A stretch of DNA of 8,381 nucleotides from an uncultured Lachnospiraceae bacterium (GTDB lineage: Bacteria > Bacillota > Clostridia > Lachnospirales > Lachnospiraceae). Shown one piece after another: positions 7,103-8,381 of this stretch (position 1 is the first letter of the stretch; every line of letters starts with the position of its first letter). Below the pieces are notes generated by a model, which saw only the letters and a program-made list of their open reading frames with translations, was not told the DNA's origin and ran no database searches. The stretch covers positions 1 through 8,381 of the forward strand of contig CAMTBF010000132.1 of NCBI GenBank assembly GCA_947068385.1, in the 5' to 3' direction. The position numbers and the translations under genes were made by a program.

Positions 7103-7890
7103 GAGAGGACAGGAGACGATATATGGGAAAGAAAGCATGGGCGATACGGATTCTGGCGGGAGCGGCCATGTTCGGGGCCGGATTCCTGGTGAGGACGGCC
7201 TGGGACGGATATGAGGACAGGCAGCAGGCCCTGGCGGCGCAGGAGGCGGCAGCGGAGGCAGCTGCCGCTGCCGCAGAGGAAGAGGCCCTGGCGCAGCGGG
7301 AGGCGGAGGCTGCCGGGGAATGTCTGACGGCAGATGTGGTTCAGGTGCGCATCCAGGACGGGCAGGTGCAGTGGTATGACGGCAGGCTGTGGCATGAGGC
7401 GGCATCTGTGGAGGAGCTGGAGAGGACGGACAGGTTCGCCCTGGCGGAAGCGGCATTCCGGGAGCTGGACGAGCAGCTGCGGCAGGAGAAGGCTGCGCTG
7501 CGCCAGCAGGAGGCCGCCGGGGCGGCAGAGAAGGGAGCGTTGGCCGTAGGCCGGAAGGAGACGCCGAAGCCTCCCGCCCGGCCGCAGACCTCTGTGGCTC
7601 CCGGGGCCCAGACGGAAGCGCCTGCGCCGGAAGCGGGGGCAGGCGCGGCGGAGGGCGGGAGCGGCGGAGGGAACTCCGGGGGAGGGAATCCAGGCGGGGG
7701 GAATCCGAACCCGGGGAACCCGAATCCCGGGGCTCCGAATCCCGGCTCCGGTTCCGTCAGCGGCGGGACTAACGTCGCTCCGCCTGAGGTGCCCGTAAAT
7801 CCCGGGGACAGCGGCGGCAGTGCCGGCGGTGATGCAGGAAGCGATACCGGGGACGGCGAGAACATGGAATGGTCGGACGACTATCTGTGA
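7099..7890 (+). CDS. Membrane-anchored protein with Ala/Glu coiled coil and Gly/Asn/Pro-rich tail, function unknown
   Basis: A 263-aa protein I do not recognise. A basic N-terminus and one hydrophobic segment (13-31) look like an uncleaved signal anchor, placing the rest outside the cell. An Ala/Glu-rich helix follows (41-72, including a seven-Ala run interrupted by one Glu). A short folded-looking core (VVQVRIQDGQVQWYDGRLWHE, about 80-100) comes next, then a charged helix (103-143). The remainder is a Pro-, Gly- and Ala-rich linker, a GGGNP/NPGNP repeat (189-218) and an acidic tail ending EWSDDYL. The first ATG overlaps the protease stop as ATGA; GGAG at 7090-7093 precedes it by five bases. 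An in-frame ATG at 7123 has a better ribosome site (AGGAG, 7111-7115) and would give 255 aa. The overlap argues for joint expression with the protease. The low-complexity tail resembles wall-spanning linkers, but there is no sortase motif. A role as scaffold or wall-spanning partner is speculation. Confidence 0.8.
   Translation: MREDRRRYMGKKAWAIRILAGAAMFGAGFLVRTAWDGYEDRQQALAAQEAAAEAAAAAAEEEALAQREAEAAGECLTADVVQVRIQDGQVQWYDGRLWHEAASVEELERTDRFALAEAAFRELDEQLRQEKAALRQQEAAGAAEKGALAVGRKETPKPPARPQTSVAPGAQTEAPAPEAGAGAAEGGSGGGNSGGGNPGGGNPNPGNPNPGAPNPGSGSVSGGTNVAPPEVPVNPGDSGGSAGGDAGSDTGDGENMEWSDDYL
7111..7115 (+). promoter_or_regulatory. Alternative Shine-Dalgarno for a start at 7123
   Basis: AGGAG stands seven bases before an in-frame ATG at 7123 (MGKKAW). 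It is stronger than the GGAG that serves the ATG at 7099. If used, the protein loses MREDRRRY and starts just before the membrane segment, which would still work as a signal anchor. The sequence alone does not settle which start is used. Confidence 0.45.
7663..7752 (+). repeat. In-frame 15-base repeat encoding GGGNP and NPGNP pentapeptides
   Basis: Six successive five-residue units are encoded: GGGNS, GGGNP, GGGNP, NPGNP, NPGAP, NPGSG (residues 189-218 of the membrane-anchored protein). The DNA units share GGGGAATCC and CCCGAATCC cores, so they likely arose by slippage or unequal recombination. Copy number may vary between strains. Confidence 0.75.
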
Positions 7891-7895
7891 GAAAG

Positions 7896-7923
7896 ACAGT
7901 CTGTGGGAAAAAGCCCACGCTGT
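7896..7923 (+). other. Bulged intercistronic hairpin without T-run
   Basis: ACAG (7896-7899) pairs with CTGT (7920-7923), and TGTGGG (7902-7907) pairs with CCCACG (7914-7919) with one G-U pair. A two-base bulge (TC) lies on the left arm and the loop is AAAAAG. It sits five bases after the stop of the membrane-anchored protein. No run of T follows, so a classic intrinsic terminator is unlikely. It could protect or mark an mRNA end at the edge of the cassette, or be chance. Confidence 0.4.
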
Positions 7924-7949
7924 GCAGAAGATGAAAGGGGGAGGCCAGC

Positions 7950-8381
7950 ATGGATATCTATCAGGATTTTGCAAGTGTCTACGACAGGTTCATGGACAAT
8001 GTCCCTTATGAGGAATGGGCGGAGCGCATAGACGGCCTGATCCGGAAATACGGCGTGTCCAAGCCGGAGCGGGACGTGGAGGGGCTTTTGGAGTCCGAGC
8101 GCAACCTGGTGGTGGACTTAGGCTGCGGCACCGGGACGCTGACGGAGCTGATGTATGCGAAAGGCTACGACATGATAGGGGTGGACGCCTCCGGGAGCAT
8201 GCTGAACGCCGCCATGGAGAAGAAGGAGAGGAGCGGCTCCGAGATCCTCTACCTGCAGCAGGACATGCGGGAGCTGGATCTCTACAGCACGGTGGGCACC
8301 GTCCTGTGCGTCTGCGATTCCGTGAACTATATTTTGGAGGAAGAGGAGCTGCTTGGCGTATTTTCCCTGGTGAAGAAGTTC
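7950..8381 (+). CDS. Class I SAM-dependent methyltransferase, 3' end outside the window
   Basis: The first 144 codons of a methyltransferase are present and the frame stays open to the last base. Visible motifs are an N-terminal DFASVYDRFMDNVPYEEW (6-23), the SAM-binding VVDLGCGTG (54-62), GVDAS (77-81) whose Asp79 should hold the SAM ribose, QQDMREL (103-109) and CVCDSVNYI (120-128). Related full-length proteins are about 245-260 aa, so a little over half is seen. The substrate cannot be told from this part. The start is supported by GGGGGAGG at 7937-7944, five bases before the ATG. It lies 59 bases after the membrane-anchored protein, with a hairpin between, so it may be cotranscribed with the envelope cassette but is not obviously part of it. 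It looks like a cytoplasmic enzyme with no signal peptide. Confidence 0.87.
   Translation, partial: MDIYQDFASVYDRFMDNVPYEEWAERIDGLIRKYGVSKPERDVEGLLESERNLVVDLGCGTGTLTELMYAKGYDMIGVDASGSMLNAAMEKKERSGSEILYLQQDMRELDLYSTVGTVLCVCDSVNYILEEEELLGVFSLVKKF

Overview
The window looks like the end of a contig from a GC-rich member of the Clostridia, most likely Lachnospiraceae. This is inferred from protein style: a HisC with an NTNECPYPPAP motif, a COG2426-type small membrane protein, and a secreted M6 peptidase with a C-terminal domain that recurs in gut clostridial surface proteins. Every gene is on the + strand, the gaps are short, and Shine-Dalgarno sequences are strong. I see no RNA gene, CRISPR array, transposon or phage gene.

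Bases 1-28 are not genomic. They match the 3' part of an Illumina TruSeq read-2 adapter, so genomic sequence starts at about base 29 and the region upstream of the first gene is missing.

Left block (80-2796): a family 2 glycosyltransferase with a helical TPR-like tail; a histidinol-phosphate aminotransferase (hisC) with intact PLP-binding residues; and a small integral membrane protein of the 'putative small multi-drug export' family. The last two are separated by only a short gap and are probably cotranscribed. They look like ordinary housekeeping or accessory genes.

Middle block (2900-7890): after a 103-base AT-rich gap comes a tightly packed three-gene envelope cassette. It encodes a lipoprotein (334 aa), a 1064-aa secreted M6-type zinc metallopeptidase, and a membrane-anchored protein with a Gly/Asn/Pro-rich tail. 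The first gap is 3 nt and the second junction is an ATGA overlap, so translation is probably coupled. The peptidase reads as signal peptide, catalytic domain with HEFLHTLGLPD and GIWDIM, beta-rich region, seven repeats of about 45 aa that look like a seven-bladed beta-propeller, a Pro/Gly linker, and two C-terminal beta domains. The two partner proteins have no function I can name. This cassette is the most interesting part of the window.

Right end (7950-8381): the first 144 codons of a class I SAM-dependent methyltransferase, which runs off the window. A bulged hairpin without a T-run lies between it and the cassette.
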